64,000 bases of DNA, from contig NC_016605.1 of assembly GCF_000237995.1 (NCBI RefSeq), forward strand, positions 744,001 to 808,000, in the 5' to 3' direction. The position numbers were made by a program, and so were the translations under genes. Source of the DNA: Pediococcus claussenii ATCC BAA-344 (GTDB taxonomy: Bacteria > Bacillota > Bacilli > Lactobacillales > Lactobacillaceae). Below the pieces are notes generated by a model. It was not told the origin of the DNA and made no database searches. It saw only the letters and a program-made list of their open reading frames with translations. Positions 52,662-63,928 of the stretch are shown here, piece after piece. The first letter of the stretch is position 1. Each line of letters opens with the position of its first letter.

Positions 52662-54947
52662 ATGGCAAAGAAAAGGAAAAAGAAACGACAAACAGTTCCA
52701 GCTAAAAATATTTGGGGATTAGTTTTTGTTCTAGTTGGGTTATTAGGTTTTTTCGATGCTGGATTTATTGGAATAGTGATCGCAAATATGGTTCGGTTTT
52801 TTGTTGGGAATACGAGTCAGGTTGTGTTTGCCATACTAACGATTTATGGTGGCTATTTGCTATTTACTGGAAAAGAGTTCTCTTTTAAGAAAAGATTGCA
52901 TTATGTTTGGGGATTAAGTTTAATATACATGGCCTATATTTTGTTTGAGGAAATTAATTTTGTGTCATCAAAACAAATTGGCTCTAACTTTCTTAATGTA
53001 ACCATTAATGCTGTGAATGAAGGCTTTATTCAGCAAACTGCCAATAATCCGGTTGGTGGGGGCGTAATTGGTGCAAGTATTTTTGAGTTAACTCATTTTG
53101 CATTTACCTTGATTGGCGTGTGGGTAGTTTGTACATTACTTTTCGTATTTGGAATTGTTGTTTTATTTAATATTCCGATTGATGAGGTCCTTGAAAACAT
53201 TGCAATTATGTTTGGTTGGTTAGTTGAACGTTTAGTGGGACTGTTTAATATTTTAAAAGAAAAGCTGCTGACTGTTGTAAACCAAATGGTTAAAAAGCAA
53301 ACTAAAACTTCAAATAAAATTCCTAAACGTAATAGGAAAGATTCATTTCCAAAAGAGGTAGAGCCAAAACAACCAATTGCAGACCACAATGAACCAATTA
53401 TTGTGGATGGAACTAGTGGTGTTGAACATAAAACCGCAGAACCAACAATTGAAGTAGCTTCCGACAAAATGAAGAATAATAATGTGAAGAAAACTGATAG
53501 TGATAGTGGTTTTGGTATGGATAACCAGGTCAATCCAGATTATAAATTGCCTTCAACTAATTTACTGACTAAAACTGAAGCAACTGATCAGAGTGGTGAA
53601 TATGATGCTATCAAGAAAAACACAAAAATATTACAAGAAACGCTAAATAGTTTTGGCGTTGATGCGACGGTTGAAAGTGTAAAGCTCGGGCCATCGGTTA
53701 CGGAATATGAGTTACATCCTGCTATTGGAGTAAAGGTTAGCAAAGTTGTGGGATTAGCGGATGATATTGCTCTGGCGTTGGCGGCAAAAGATATTCGTAT
53801 TGAAGCGCCTATACCAGGAAAGTCCTTAATTGGAATTGAGGTTCCCAATCAGCATATTTCACCAGTAGGTTTTCGAGATGTGATTGAAGCGCAAGCACCA
53901 CATTCAGATGCACCTTTACAGGTGCCTATTGGGCGAGATGTTTCTGGAAATTTGGTTCTGAGTGACTTAGTTAAAATGCAACATTTACTTATTGCGGGAG
54001 CGACTGGTTCTGGGAAATCGGTAATGATTAACGTAATTATTACCGGATTGCTGATGAATGCGCGGCCCGACGAAGTAAAATTTATTTTGATTGATCCGAA
54101 GAAAGTTGAGCTAGGTGTTTATAATGACATACCTCATTTACTAACACCAGTGGTTACGGACTCAAAAAAAGCAGCGCGGGCATTGCATAAGGTTGTGGCA
54201 GAGATGCAGCGGCGATATGATTTGTTTGCTGAGGCTAATGTTAGAAACATAAAAGGGTATAATGATTTAGTGGATGATTTAAATCAAGATGGAAAACAAC
54301 GTCCTCACTTACCTTATATAGTAGTAATTGTAGATGAGCTTTCAGATCTTATGATGGTTGCTTCCAATGAAGTAGAAGATGCAATTATTCGTTTAGCTCA
54401 GCTTGCAAGAGCTGCTGGAATCCACATGATCATTGCGACTCAACGCCCCTCGGTTGATGTTGTAACTGGATTGATTAAGGCTAACGTGCCATCACGAATC
54501 GCATTTGCAGTTGCCAGTGGTACGGATTCGCGAACTATCATAGATCAAAATGGTGCCGAAAAACTCTTAGGGCGAGGTGACATGTTGTATTTTCCAATGG
54601 GGCAGAACAAGCCGGAACGCGTCCAAGGCGCATTTATATCGGATGATGACGTTAAAAGAGTAATTGCTTTTGTTAAAAATCAACAGGATGCAGACTACGA
54701 CGATGATTTAGTAGTGACCGATGAAGAAACAAATCAAAGTGAAGCTGACTCTGAAATTGATGAATATTATGAGGATGCAGTTGAACTAGTTGTTGATATG
54801 CAAAAGGCAAGTACTTCGATGCTTCAAAGAAAATTTAGAATTGGATACAATCGAGCTGCCAGATTAATTGATGAGTTAGAAGAACGTGGAATAATTGGAC
54901 CTCAAGAGGGAAGCAAGCCTCGAAAAGTTTATCGCCAAAAAGAGTAG
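52662..54947 (+). CDS. ftsK: DNA translocase FtsK/SpoIIIE
   Basis: A 761-residue DNA translocase for chromosome segregation at the septum. Four N-terminal helices (about 15-190) are followed by a Lys/Glu-rich linker (about 210-310), the alpha domain, the RecA-like motor with Walker A GATGSGKS near 446-453, [11 protein letters not shown] and [11 protein letters not shown] (Walker B), then a C-terminal gamma winged-helix domain ([19 protein letters not shown]) that reads the orienting sequences. AGGAGCGGG precedes the ATG. Confidence 0.96.
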   Translation: MAKKRKKKRQTVPAKNIWGLVFVLVGLLGFFDAGFIGIVIANMVRFFVGNTSQVVFAILTIYGGYLLFTGKEFSFKKRLHYVWGLSLIYMAYILFEEINFVSSKQIGSNFLNVTINAVNEGFIQQTANNPVGGGVIGASIFELTHFAFTLIGVWVVCTLLFVFGIVVLFNIPIDEVLENIAIMFGWLVERLVGLFNILKEKLLTVVNQMVKKQTKTSNKIPKRNRKDSFPKEVEPKQPIADHNEPIIVDGTSGVEHKTAEPTIEVASDKMKNNNVKKTDSDSGFGMDNQVNPDYKLPSTNLLTKTEATDQSGEYDAIKKNTKILQETLNSFGVDATVESVKLGPSVTEYELHPAIGVKVSKVVGLADDIALALAAKDIRIEAPIPGKSLIGIEVPNQHISPVGFRDVIEAQAPHSDAPLQVPIGRDVSGNLVLSDLVKMQHLLIAGATGSGKSVMINVIITGLLMNARPDEVKFILIDPKKVELGVYNDIPHLLTPVVTDSKKAARALHKVVAEMQRRYDLFAEANVRNIKGYNDLVDDLNQDGKQRPHLPYIVVIVDELSDLMMVASNEVEDAIIRLAQLARAAGIHMIIATQRPSVDVVTGLIKANVPSRIAFAVASGTDSRTIIDQNGAEKLLGRGDMLYFPMGQNKPERVQGAFISDDDVKRVIAFVKNQQDADYDDDLVVTDEETNQSEADSEIDEYYEDAVELVVDMQKASTSMLQRKFRIGYNRAARLIDELEERGIIGPQEGSKPRKVYRQKE

Positions 54948-54977
54948 CGGATGCCAGTATAACTGCAAATATATTAT

Positions 54978-55028
54978 AAATAAAAAAGTGATTCACGGAA
55001 AAATCTTCCGCGAATCACTTTTTTATTT
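54978..55028. terminator. Bidirectional terminator, ftsK / DUF4044 gene
   Basis: AAATAAAAAAGTGATTC and CGGAA pair with TTCCG and GAATCACTTTTTTATTT (one mismatch). It overlaps the stop codon of the converging small gene. Confidence 0.93.
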
Positions 55029-55155
55029 AGTACCCAGGAATGAGGGCCTGAACAACTGTAAAAACAGCGGTTCCGATGGTTAAGATAAGCATTAGCCATA
55101 TAAAGGTTCTGAGAACGATTTGAAAAGTGCTTGTTTTTTTCTTTTTATTATTCAT
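55027..55155 (-). CDS. Small membrane protein, DUF4044-like
   Basis: A 42-residue protein: Lys-rich N-terminus (MNNKKKKTSTF) followed by one membrane helix (FIWLMLILTIGTAVFTVVQAL) and GY at the end. Small Lys-rich single-helix proteins of the DUF4044 type often sit beside mraZ in lactobacilli. GAGAG-type ribosome site. It diverges from mraZ and converges on ftsK, with a terminator overlapping its stop codon. Function unknown. Confidence 0.75.
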   Translation of the reverse strand: MNNKKKKTSTFQIVLRTFIWLMLILTIGTAVFTVVQALIPGY

Positions 55156-55391
55156 TAAAAAATATCTCTCTTTCAGATTCTTTCATGAACATTCTACAGT
55201 AACTTAATTGCATTATCAAATTAGTAAAATCTATAAAATTCTCCCACTTTTACAAAAGCCACTAATTCAACGTTTAAATCGGGCGTTTATTGCTTTTTAC
55301 AATGTAATATTTAATTTTATTAAATGAAGTGGTAGAAAGTGGAGGGAAGTGGTAATATTAATTTATACGTAATGAAAGGGGCGATTCTGTA
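55156..55391 (+). promoter_or_regulatory. mraZ upstream region (236 bp)
   Basis: No gene on the plus strand. It holds a TTTTACAATGTAA element at 55295-55307 (shared with the spxA upstream region) and the three AAGTGG repeats listed separately. TAATAT at 55353-55358 is a possible -10. The remainder is AT-rich and unremarkable. Confidence 0.6.
55327..55352 (+). promoter_or_regulatory. MraZ operator (three AAGTGG repeats, 10-bp period)
   Basis: AAGTGG begins at 55327, 55337 and 55347, an exact 10-bp repeat, so all copies face the same side of the helix. MraZ is known to bind short tandem TGGG/GTGG-type repeats upstream of its own gene. The repeats lie directly before the likely -10, so repression is expected. 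Confidence 0.8.
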
Positions 55392-55823
55392 GTGTTTATG
55401 GGCGAATATAAGCATTCTATTGACACTAAGGGTCGCTTAATAGTTCCGTCAAAGTTTCGAGATGATTTGGGTGATGATTTTATCATTACCAGAGGATTAG
55501 ACGGGTGCATTTTTGGATACCCACTTTCAGAATGGAAGTTAGTTGAAGAAAAACTACGTCAATTGCCAACTAATAAGCGTAACAATCGTGCATTTGTACG
55601 TTTCTTATTTGCAGATGCTGCTCAATGTAGTTTTGATAAGCAAGGTAGGATAAACATACCTAAGCAACTGAGAGAGCACGCAGGGCTGAGTAAAAGTTGC
55701 GTATTAGTTGGTGTTTCTAACCGTTTCGAAATTTGGGATGAAGATAGATGGAGTGAATCTATAGCAGAAACCGAAGAAAACTTTGATGACATTGCTGAAA
55801 ATTTAATTGATTTTGGATTGTGA
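55392..55823 (+). CDS. mraZ: Transcriptional regulator MraZ
   Basis: A 143-residue MraZ with two AbrB-like SpoVT domains, each with the DxxxR pattern: [14 protein letters not shown] (residues 10-23) and [14 protein letters not shown]. It forms a ring and controls the division/cell-wall (dcw) cluster that it heads. GTG start ([11 protein letters not shown], as in the family) with GAAAGGGGCG upstream. Its stop is next to the rsmH start. Confidence 0.97.
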   Translation: MFMGEYKHSIDTKGRLIVPSKFRDDLGDDFIITRGLDGCIFGYPLSEWKLVEEKLRQLPTNKRNNRAFVRFLFADAAQCSFDKQGRINIPKQLREHAGLSKSCVLVGVSNRFEIWDEDRWSESIAETEENFDDIAENLIDFGL

Positions 55824-55828
55824 TATTT

Positions 55829-56776
55829 ATGAATGAATTTAACCATGTAACAGTATTATTAGAAAAAACAGTTGAAGAATTAAATGTAAAGCCAGATGGT
55901 ATTTATGTTGATTGCACACTTGGTGGAGGTGGACATACCGGGTTGATTTTATCTCAATTGGGTAAGGAAGGACGATTATATTCCTTTGATCAAGATCAAA
56001 CGGCAATTGACTTTAATGCAACGCAATTTAAGGAAGAAATCAAATCTGGGAAACTAACTTTAATTAAAAGTAATTTTAGAAATATTAAGGAAGAATTATT
56101 AATACAGGACGTTCAATCTGTGGACGGTATTATTTATGACTTAGGCGTTTCATCCCCACAATTTGACGAGGCAGATCGTGGCTTTAGTTATCGTTTTGAT
56201 GCACCCTTGGATATGAGAATGGATCAAAATGCACGCCTTGATGCGAAAGAAATTGTTAATGCTTGGAGTTATCAGGATTTAATTCGAATTTTCTTTCGTT
56301 ATGGAGAAGAAAAGTATGCCAAATCAATCGCTAGAAGAATTGAAAGCGAACGACAAAAGAAGGCAATTGAAACAACTGAGGAACTAGTTGAAATCATTAA
56401 AGAGGGTATACCGGCCGCTGCTCGTAGAAAGGGTGGACACCCGGCGAAAAGAACTTTTCAGGCAATTAGAATTGCGGTTAATGATGAGTTAGGAGCACTT
56501 GAGGAGTCATTAGAACAGTCTTTACAATTAATTAATGTTAATGGAAGGATAGCGGTTATTACATTTCAATCACTTGAGGATAGACTTGTAAAAACCATGT
56601 TCAAAGAGAAAACCGAGGTCGGAGATTTGCCTGCAGGCTTACCTGTTATTCCAGAAGAAATGAAACCTAACTTCAAATTAGTATCACGTAAACCATTCCT
56701 ACCGTCTAATGACGAGATTAACCAAAATAGACGTTCACATAGTGCAAAGTTAAGAGTAATTGAAAAAATAAAATAA
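55829..56776 (+). CDS. rsmH: 16S rRNA (cytosine-1402-N4)-methyltransferase
   Basis: A 315-residue RsmH (MraW). It shows the N-terminal [16 protein letters not shown] motif [29 protein letters not shown] and the C-terminal [12 protein letters not shown] and HSAKLRVIE. It modifies C1402 in the ribosomal P site. A GTG at 55820 is in frame, but family alignment favours the ATG at 55829; the ribosome site is weak, consistent with coupling to mraZ. Confidence 0.96.
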   Translation: MNEFNHVTVLLEKTVEELNVKPDGIYVDCTLGGGGHTGLILSQLGKEGRLYSFDQDQTAIDFNATQFKEEIKSGKLTLIKSNFRNIKEELLIQDVQSVDGIIYDLGVSSPQFDEADRGFSYRFDAPLDMRMDQNARLDAKEIVNAWSYQDLIRIFFRYGEEKYAKSIARRIESERQKKAIETTEELVEIIKEGIPAAARRKGGHPAKRTFQAIRIAVNDELGALEESLEQSLQLINVNGRIAVITFQSLEDRLVKTMFKEKTEVGDLPAGLPVIPEEMKPNFKLVSRKPFLPSNDEINQNRRSHSAKLRVIEKIK

Positions 56777-56792
56777 AATGGAGAGAATACAT

Positions 56793-57179
56793 ATGGCACA
56801 AAATGAGTATGTAGGAAGTGCGATACAAAAAAGGAATCAAAAAACAAAGAATAGTGCGGTTGCCGGCGATTTTGACCAAGTTCATACTGTAGTTAAGGCA
56901 CGGCAGCTGCCACTCTCAAAATTTGAAAACTTTCTTTTAACATTTTTCGGAATTGTACTTGCGGGGTTAATGATTGTTGTTGTTTCTGGTAAGATAACAT
57001 TATCTAATGCTCAACATAGCATGGAAGCAACGCAAGAGAAAGTTACCCAAACGGTAAACCAAAACACCGTTTTGAAACAAGAAGTAAGCCAGCTATCTGA
57101 TCAAGGAAGGCTTGATCAAGTTGCAAAACAAGGTGACCTCTCTCTTAATTCAGGGAGTATAAGGAATGTTAACAAATGA
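56793..57179 (+). CDS. ftsL: Cell division protein FtsL
   Basis: A 128-residue bitopic protein: a cytoplasmic tail of about 50 residues, one helix (FLLTFFGIVLAGLMIVVVSG) and an extracytoplasmic coiled coil. It forms the FtsL-DivIC-DivIB complex of the septal wall machinery. GGAGAG sets the ATG at 56793 (not 56778). Sequence conservation is low; position between rsmH and pbp2B makes the call. Its stop overlaps the next ATG by 4 nt. Confidence 0.92.
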   Translation: MAQNEYVGSAIQKRNQKTKNSAVAGDFDQVHTVVKARQLPLSKFENFLLTFFGIVLAGLMIVVVSGKITLSNAQHSMEATQEKVTQTVNQNTVLKQEVSQLSDQGRLDQVAKQGDLSLNSGSIRNVNK

Positions 57180-59347
57180 AAGATTTAAATAAGCGAACAA
57201 CTGATACAAAAAAGACTCAACGCAATCAGAAGATGTTTGGCCGATGGCTGTTCTTGATTGCAGCCGTCATATTTTTGACAATCATTGGTCGCTTTTCTTA
57301 TATTGCGGTTAGTGGCAAGGTTCAAAGCGTTAATTTAAGTAGTCAAGCTAAAAAACTTTACACCGATAACAAAACAATTCGTGCTCAACGCGGTTCAATT
57401 TTAGATTCTGATGGGCAACCGATTGCTGAAGATACTAGTACTTATGACTTATATGCAGTGTTAAGTAAAAAGCAGGTAGGACCAAATAATAAGCCACTTT
57501 ACGTAACTAACAAAGATAAAACGGCCAAGATTTTAAGCAAATACTTGCCTATTTCTTATAATAAAGCTTTTAAAGCATTAAATCCGGAAGATAGCAAAGC
57601 CTTCCAGGTTGAATTTGGCTCGGCTGGGAAGAACATTTCAGTTGCAACTAAGGAAAAGATTGAATCGTATAAATTAACTGGAATTAATTTTGTGTCATCT
57701 GAGGCACGTCTTTATCCAAATGGAACATTTGCTTCAAATTTAATTGGACTTGCAATTCAAAAAAATGACTCGGGAACTGACTCAACTCAATTATCAGGAA
57801 TTATGGGACTAGAAAAAGTTCTGAATAAAAAGCTCATAGGAGCTGATGGTGAGCGGTCGATTCAAAAGGATAAATTTGGGTATCAACTTCCAGGATCGCA
57901 GGTGGAAAGACCTGCTGTGAACGGTGACACGGTATATACAACCATCAATAGTAATCTTCAAAATATTATGGAAACCCAAATGTCTAAAGTTCAGTCAATT
58001 GTGCATGCTAATTTGATGAGCGCTACTATTATGGATGCTAAAACAGGAGCAATTCTTGCAACAACACAACGTCCAACGTTTAATGCGTCAACTAAAAAAG
58101 GGTTAAGTAAATCATGGAATAATGCGTTGGTCCAGACTGCGTACGAACCTGGATCCACAATGAAGATGTTTACAGTTGCCGCGGCCGCAGACAGTGGTAA
58201 TTTTAATCCAAACGCTACATATCAATCAGGAACCTATACAATTGATGGTAAAGTAATTCCGGATTGGCAGCGAACCGGATGGGGAATAATCACATATGAG
58301 AAGGGATTTGCCCTATCAAGTAACGTTGCAATGGCGCATTTGGAACAAAAAATGGGCGGTAAAACATGGGAGAAATACATCAAAAGATTTAAATTGTTGG
58401 AGTCAACAGATTCCGGATTACCGGGTGAGCTACCTGGAAGTATTCAATTCGACTACCCTATAGAAAGGGCTGATACAGCGTTTGGACAAGGTATCAATGT
58501 CACACAAATGCAAATGCTACAAGGATTTACGGCGATTGCAAATAACGGTAAGATGGTAAAACCTCAATTTATTAAAAAAATCGTTAACCCCAATACAGGG
58601 AAGACTACGTTTAATATGAAAACTGAACATCTTGGTCAACCAATTAAAGCTTCTTCTGCTAAGGAAGTTCGAAGCCTAATGCAAGATGTTGTTTATAAAT
58701 CTTATGGTATTGGACAAGATTTTAAAATCAAAGGATATAGAATTGCAGCAAAAACCGGTACTGCACAGGTAGCTAATCCTAATGGAAGTGGATATTTAAA
58801 CGGTGATGATAGTTACTTATATTCTGTTGCAGGAATGGCTCCAGCTAAAAACCCCCGTTATATTATGTATATAACAATGAAGCAACCGCAGTTACCAGGA
58901 ACTCAAACGGCAACGCAGTTAATGGACCAGATATTTGGTCCAGTAATGAAACAAGCTTTAGAGTCAAATGAGGAAACACAGAATCAAGTTCTGACTTCTT
59001 CGGTTAACATGCCCAATTTAGTTGGAACAAGTTACGCTACGGCAAAAAAAGAATTAAGTAAAGATAATGTGGCAGTTGTTAAGCTTGGCACAAATAACAC
59101 TATTACAAGTCAGTCAATTAATCCTGGAACTAAGGTATTAGTTGGACAGAGAGTGCTATTGGGCACAAGTGGATCTGTGATTGTTCCGGATCTGACAGGT
59201 TGGTCTAAAAACGATGTAATAAAATTTGCTCAGATGAGTAAGATTTCGGTTAAGTTTAATGGACATGGGTTTGTAGACAAACAATCATTAAATGTTGGTC
59301 AAAGGATTATTAACGGACAGACTTCATTAGTTGTTACTTTAAAATAG
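57176..59347 (+). CDS. pbpB: Septal transpeptidase PBP2B (class B PBP with PASTA domains)
   Basis: A 723-residue class B penicillin-binding protein. One N-terminal membrane helix (about 22-45), a dimerisation domain, then the transpeptidase with active-site STMK (about S327), SSN (about 381-383) and KTGT (about 526). Two C-terminal PASTA domains (about 605-723, VNMPNLVGTSYATAKKEL and IVPDLTGWSKNDVIKF) follow. It cross-links septal peptidoglycan. Confidence 0.96.
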   Translation: MKDLNKRTTDTKKTQRNQKMFGRWLFLIAAVIFLTIIGRFSYIAVSGKVQSVNLSSQAKKLYTDNKTIRAQRGSILDSDGQPIAEDTSTYDLYAVLSKKQVGPNNKPLYVTNKDKTAKILSKYLPISYNKAFKALNPEDSKAFQVEFGSAGKNISVATKEKIESYKLTGINFVSSEARLYPNGTFASNLIGLAIQKNDSGTDSTQLSGIMGLEKVLNKKLIGADGERSIQKDKFGYQLPGSQVERPAVNGDTVYTTINSNLQNIMETQMSKVQSIVHANLMSATIMDAKTGAILATTQRPTFNASTKKGLSKSWNNALVQTAYEPGSTMKMFTVAAAADSGNFNPNATYQSGTYTIDGKVIPDWQRTGWGIITYEKGFALSSNVAMAHLEQKMGGKTWEKYIKRFKLLESTDSGLPGELPGSIQFDYPIERADTAFGQGINVTQMQMLQGFTAIANNGKMVKPQFIKKIVNPNTGKTTFNMKTEHLGQPIKASSAKEVRSLMQDVVYKSYGIGQDFKIKGYRIAAKTGTAQVANPNGSGYLNGDDSYLYSVAGMAPAKNPRYIMYITMKQPQLPGTQTATQLMDQIFGPVMKQALESNEETQNQVLTSSVNMPNLVGTSYATAKKELSKDNVAVVKLGTNNTITSQSINPGTKVLVGQRVLLGTSGSVIVPDLTGWSKNDVIKFAQMSKISVKFNGHGFVDKQSLNVGQRIINGQTSLVVTLK

Positions 59348-59359
59348 GGAGAATTTAAT

Positions 59360-60316
59360 ATGATTATTGGGACATCAATTGTTCTAGGTGCAATTTTAAC
59401 CATAGTTGGATTGCCAGGATTTATAAATTATTTTAGAAAACGTGATGAAGGTCAAATGATCAGGGATGAAGGTCCTTCATGGCACCAAAAAAAATCTGGG
59501 ACCCCAACAATGGGGGGGTTAGTTTTTATTGTAGCAGTGGCTGTTACGGCACTTTTTGCTAGTTTTTTAAATGGCGGTGTATCGAAGAGTATTTTAATCT
59601 TAATTTTTGTTTTAATTGAGTTTGGATTGATTGGTTGCTGGGATGATAGTATTAAACTGTTAAAAAGGCAGAATGAAGGATTCAAAGCTTGGCAAAAAAT
59701 GCTAGGTCTCACAATTGGGGCAGTGATTTTTTTTGTTGTAATTGCTGATATGCATGCAAAAATGGGAATTGATTTGCCAGGAATTGGTTTTTGGAATATG
59801 GGTGTTTGGTACGTATTGTTCGTGATTTTTTGGCTTACTGGTTTTTCCAATGCGGTTAATTTATCAGATGGTTTGGATGGATTAGTGGCAGGTTTATCAA
59901 TCATTGCCTTTGGAGCATACGGAATCATTGCAGTACATGCCAATAACCAACCCGTAATGATTTTTTGTTTCACAATAGTTGGAGCTATGTTAGGATTTTT
60001 AGTTTTTAATCATAAACCAGCGAAAATTTTTATGGGTGACATGGGATCACTATCTCTAGGTGGTGCATTGGCAGCTGTCTCAATTTTGTTACATCAGGAA
60101 ATTTCACTTCTTTTAATTGGAATTGTCTTTGTTTTAGAAACCTTAAGCGTGATACTACAGGTAGCATCGTTTAGATTGACAGGCAAGAGAATTTTTAAAA
60201 TGAGTCCTATTCACCATCATTTTGAAATGATTGGTTGGAGTGAATGGAAAGTTGACATCGTTTTTTGGACTGTTGGATTTGTCGGAGCCATTATCAGTTT
60301 GATTGCTATTTTATAG
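59360..60316 (+). CDS. mraY: Phospho-MurNAc-pentapeptide translocase
   Basis: A 318-residue, ten-helix MraY, which makes lipid I from UDP-MurNAc-pentapeptide and undecaprenyl phosphate. Signatures are SGTPTMGGL, the catalytic Asp stretches DDSIKL and [12 protein letters not shown], and [18 protein letters not shown] precedes the ATG. Confidence 0.97.
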   Translation: MIIGTSIVLGAILTIVGLPGFINYFRKRDEGQMIRDEGPSWHQKKSGTPTMGGLVFIVAVAVTALFASFLNGGVSKSILILIFVLIEFGLIGCWDDSIKLLKRQNEGFKAWQKMLGLTIGAVIFFVVIADMHAKMGIDLPGIGFWNMGVWYVLFVIFWLTGFSNAVNLSDGLDGLVAGLSIIAFGAYGIIAVHANNQPVMIFCFTIVGAMLGFLVFNHKPAKIFMGDMGSLSLGGALAAVSILLHQEISLLLIGIVFVLETLSVILQVASFRLTGKRIFKMSPIHHHFEMIGWSEWKVDIVFWTVGFVGAIISLIAIL

Positions 60317-60332
60317 AATTGGAAGTTTAAAA

Positions 60333-61703
60333 ATGAAAACTATTAGTACCTATGATGATAAAAATATTTTAGTATTTGGATTAGCGAAGAGCGGTTTTAG
60401 TGCCGCTCTTTTGTTGCAAAAACTGGGAGCAAATGTGTTTGTAACGGATGGTAATAAGGAACAGGATCCAGAAATGTTAAAGGAACTTGATGATTTAAAC
60501 ATTAAATATTTACTAGGAAATCAAGACAAGTCAATGTTACAAACGTACAAAATCGATGCGATCGTGAAGAACCCAGGTGTTCCTTACTCGAATCCGGTTT
60601 TGGTGGCTGCTTTAGAGGACAATATTTTGGTCATTTCAGAGCCAGAGTTAGCTTATCAAATTATGGATGCTGAATTGATCGGAATTACTGGTAGTAATGG
60701 AAAAACAACTGTCACAACAATGATTAATTTACTATTAAATGACGGCGGATTTACGTCCCACCTTGCAGGAAACATTGGTATTCCTGCTACCAGAGTTGCT
60801 CAACAGGCAGCGAAAGGTGAGATAGTGACGATGGAATTGTCGAGTTTTATGTTGGCCGGGATCGATAAGCTTCATCCACATATTGCAGTTGTCAATAATA
60901 TCTTTTCGAATCATTTGGATTGGCATGGTACACGTGATAATTACGTGCGAGACAAAATGAGAATTACGGAAAATCAAACGAGTAATGATTTTCTTGTCAT
61001 GAATTGGGATAATCCTGAGTGGCAAGAACTATCCACAAAGAGTAAGGCAAAAGTTATTCCATTCTCAAGAAAAGGACTATCACATGATGGGTCTTACCTT
61101 GAAAATGGGAAAATATTTTTTAAAAATGAATTTGTGATGGATGCCGATAAAATCGGTGTGCCTGGGGATCAAAATGTTGAAAATGCATTGGCCGCTATTG
61201 CTGTTGCAAAAATTAAAAACGTTAACAATGAAGTTATTAAAAAGGTGTTATCTAGTTTTACAGGAGTTAACCATCGCATTCAATTTGTATCAAAAGTTAA
61301 TAATCGAATTTTTTATAATGATTCAAAGGCAACTGATATTGAAGCAACTGAGGTGGCTTTACAAGCGTTCGATTCACCAATTATTTTAATAGCAGGAGGA
61401 CTTGATCGTGGTGATGATTATTCGCGATTGGCAAGTTCAATGAGAAATGTAAAGGAAATTATTGTGAACGGTCAGACAAGTGATAAAATGGCGAAGATGG
61501 CAACTGATGCAGGAATAAAAGAAGTAAAATTCTCTGATAAAGTTGCTGACTCAGTCCTAACTGCTTTTAAGGATAGTACAGATGGCGATATTATCCTATT
61601 GTCTCCGGCAGCGGCGAGCTGGGATCAATATAAAAATTTTGAAGTTCGCGGTGATGAATTTATTGAAGTAGTTAATAATTTAAAAGATAAGGTAGTTGAT
61701 TAA
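60333..61703 (+). CDS. murD: UDP-MurNAc-L-alanine:D-glutamate ligase
   Basis: A 456-residue Mur ligase that adds D-glutamate (supplied by RacE, 4.2 kb). ATP-binding motif GSNGKTT near residue 120, [12 protein letters not shown], and [11 protein letters not shown] in the C-terminal domain. GGAAG sets the ATG at 60333; the ORF is open further upstream into mraY, but no ribosome site supports an earlier start. Confidence 0.97.
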   Translation: MKTISTYDDKNILVFGLAKSGFSAALLLQKLGANVFVTDGNKEQDPEMLKELDDLNIKYLLGNQDKSMLQTYKIDAIVKNPGVPYSNPVLVAALEDNILVISEPELAYQIMDAELIGITGSNGKTTVTTMINLLLNDGGFTSHLAGNIGIPATRVAQQAAKGEIVTMELSSFMLAGIDKLHPHIAVVNNIFSNHLDWHGTRDNYVRDKMRITENQTSNDFLVMNWDNPEWQELSTKSKAKVIPFSRKGLSHDGSYLENGKIFFKNEFVMDADKIGVPGDQNVENALAAIAVAKIKNVNNEVIKKVLSSFTGVNHRIQFVSKVNNRIFYNDSKATDIEATEVALQAFDSPIILIAGGLDRGDDYSRLASSMRNVKEIIVNGQTSDKMAKMATDAGIKEVKFSDKVADSVLTAFKDSTDGDIILLSPAAASWDQYKNFEVRGDEFIEVVNNLKDKVVD

Positions 61704-61705
61704 TT

Positions 61706-62803
61706 ATGCGGTTAATGGTTTCTGGCGGTGGGACAGGTGGTCATATTTACCCTGCTCTTGCGGTGATAGAAGAAGTGAAAAAAGCTGAACCGGATTCAGA
61801 AATTATGTATGTTGGAACTCACAAGGGATTGGAAAGTAAAATAGTACCTAAGCAGGGAATTCCGTTCGAAACAATTAAGATTCAAGGGTTTAAACGTTCA
61901 ATGTCCATTGAAAATTTCAAAACAATCGGTTTATTCATTCTGAGTGTTTTCAAGGCAAGAAAGATGATTAAGGAGTTTAAGCCTGATGTAGTGCTTGGAA
62001 CGGGTGGATATGTTAGTGGAGCAGTTTTATTTGCAGCTAGTCAGATGGGGATTCCAACTTTAATTCATGAACAAAATAGTGTAGTTGGTGTAACCAACAA
62101 ATTTCTAAGTCGCTTTGTCACTAAAATTGGAATTTCATTTGATGATGCCAAAAAAGATTTTCCTGAAAAAAAAGTGGTCAGCACTGGTAATCCGCGAGCA
62201 ACTCAAGTAACTCAAATTAAGGCAATTGCTTCATGGAAAGAATTTGGTCTTAGTGATGATAAACAAACTGTCTTGATCTTTGGTGGCAGCCGAGGTGCAG
62301 AAAAGATTAATCAAACGGTTGTGGAGTCAATTCAAGCTTTGGGTAAACAAGATTACCAAACATTGATCGTCACAGGAAACGTCCATTTTCAAAAGATTAT
62401 GGATCAAATCAATGCTGAAGATTTAAAGGGAAATGTTGTAATTAAACCATATATTGATAATATGCCAGAAATTTTAGGTAAATTGTCAGTAATTGTTGGC
62501 AGAGCTGGAGCTACCAGCCTCGCTGAAATCACGGCCCTAGGGATTCCATCTATTCTAATTCCAAGTCCGTATGTTACTAATGATCATCAAACCAAAAATG
62601 CAATGAGTTTAGTAAACAATGGTGCTGCGGAGATCATTCCTGAAAACGAATTGAATTCTGCAGTTTTAATGGATAAATTAAACAATTTAATGGATGATGA
62701 TGCATATCGAGAAAAAATGGCAAAAAGTGCTTTGAATATGGGAGAACCTGACGCTGCTCAAAAAATTTATCAGATTTTGAACTCAATTAAAAAAGGTAGC
62801 TGA
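61706..62803 (+). CDS. murG: Lipid II synthase MurG
   Basis: A 365-residue GT28 glycosyltransferase that adds GlcNAc to lipid I. It has the N-terminal Gly loop [31 protein letters not shown], and the C-terminal [11 protein letters not shown] and [11 protein letters not shown] (UDP-GlcNAc site). It starts 2 nt after the murD stop. Confidence 0.97.
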   Translation: MRLMVSGGGTGGHIYPALAVIEEVKKAEPDSEIMYVGTHKGLESKIVPKQGIPFETIKIQGFKRSMSIENFKTIGLFILSVFKARKMIKEFKPDVVLGTGGYVSGAVLFAASQMGIPTLIHEQNSVVGVTNKFLSRFVTKIGISFDDAKKDFPEKKVVSTGNPRATQVTQIKAIASWKEFGLSDDKQTVLIFGGSRGAEKINQTVVESIQALGKQDYQTLIVTGNVHFQKIMDQINAEDLKGNVVIKPYIDNMPEILGKLSVIVGRAGATSLAEITALGIPSILIPSPYVTNDHQTKNAMSLVNNGAAEIIPENELNSAVLMDKLNNLMDDDAYREKMAKSALNMGEPDAAQKIYQILNSIKKGS

Positions 62804-62805
62804 TC

Positions 62806-63822
62806 ATGGCAAAAAAGAAAAAGCTTGATGATTTAAGCCCGTGGGCAAAATACCAAAAAGAACATAATCGAAATAGTTTTGGTAAGGTAAAAAGATCCGA
62901 AATAAAGAAATCTAATAAGAATAAGAAATATTCTACCAGTCAGATTAACGATCATTTACAAAAATGGTTTGCCAATGTGGTTAATTGGTTCAAAAATATT
63001 CATTTGTTAGAATTCAATGTTATTTCGGTCTCGTTGATCGTGATGATGTCTCTCGTAGTAATTGGTGGAATTTACCTTGCTACACCGTTTAGTAGGGTTC
63101 GAACTGTTTCGGTTGTTGGCAATAAACGCGTTTCTGACAGTGCTATCTTGAAAAAAAGTGGTATAAAGAAAAATCAACTTTTAGTAACGGACTTGTGGAA
63201 TAGAAGCAAAACCGAGTCAAAAATTAAAAAGGGGTTTTCTGATATTGAAAAAGTATCTTTGATAAATGGAAAAAATAATAGGATACAAATTCGAATTACC
63301 GAAAATGCTGTAATGGGTTACGTGGTTAGAAATGGTTTATATTACACTGTTAAGCAAGACGGAACAATGGTGGGAAAACACCAAACACAGCCATCTGGGA
63401 ACTATCCAATTTTCCGTAACTTTAAACAGAATGAAAATTTAAATAAGTTTTTAAGAAAGTACTCAAGTATCCCAAATAGTGTTCAAAATTCCATATCAGA
63501 AGTTGATTTTTCACCTACAAAAACTATTCCGAATAGAATTCAATTGTATATGAATGATGGAAATGAAGTTTACGCGATCATTGATACTTTTGATAAAAAA
63601 ATGAAGTATTATCCTGAAATTTCGGCTTCAATGAAAAATAAGGGAATTATTAATTTTGAAGTAGGGGCTTACTCCTATCCATTTTCAATGAAGGATGAGG
63701 AAAATAATTCTAATGATAGTTCCACTACTACAGTCAAAAAAAAGAATAAAACAAAGGAATCAAAGAGTGCCACCAATAAAAAGGATATTAGTCAAAGTAA
63801 AAGCACTCAAAAATCTTTTTAA
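62806..63822 (+). CDS. divIB: Cell division protein DivIB (FtsQ)
   Basis: A 338-residue bitopic division protein. Its basic cytoplasmic tail of about 80 residues is followed by one helix (VISVSLIVMMSLVVIGGIYLA), a POTRA domain (FSRVRTVSVVGNKRVSDSAI), the FtsQ beta domain (RIQLYMNDGNEVYAI) and a Lys/Ser/Thr-rich disordered C-tail of about 45 residues. It starts 2 nt after murG. Confidence 0.95.
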   Translation: MAKKKKLDDLSPWAKYQKEHNRNSFGKVKRSEIKKSNKNKKYSTSQINDHLQKWFANVVNWFKNIHLLEFNVISVSLIVMMSLVVIGGIYLATPFSRVRTVSVVGNKRVSDSAILKKSGIKKNQLLVTDLWNRSKTESKIKKGFSDIEKVSLINGKNNRIQIRITENAVMGYVVRNGLYYTVKQDGTMVGKHQTQPSGNYPIFRNFKQNENLNKFLRKYSSIPNSVQNSISEVDFSPTKTIPNRIQLYMNDGNEVYAIIDTFDKKMKYYPEISASMKNKGIINFEVGAYSYPFSMKDEENNSNDSSTTTVKKKNKTKESKSATNKKDISQSKSTQKSF

Positions 63823-63928
63823 AGCAGTAAATATTAATTTTTAAAACGCTTTAAGGTATGATAGACTTAGAAATATATGAAAATTTATATAAAATAGTGT
63901 ATATGAACGACTAGGAGGTTCCTTTATT

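Noticed and set aside
53093-53533. 146-codon open frame on the minus strand inside ftsK
   Set aside because: It is antisense to the Lys/Glu-rich linker, has no ribosome site and no family resemblance.
59452-59973. 173-codon open frame on the minus strand inside mraY
   Set aside because: Antisense to a clear mraY; low-complexity Ile/Lys/Pro composition reflects the membrane codons on the other strand.
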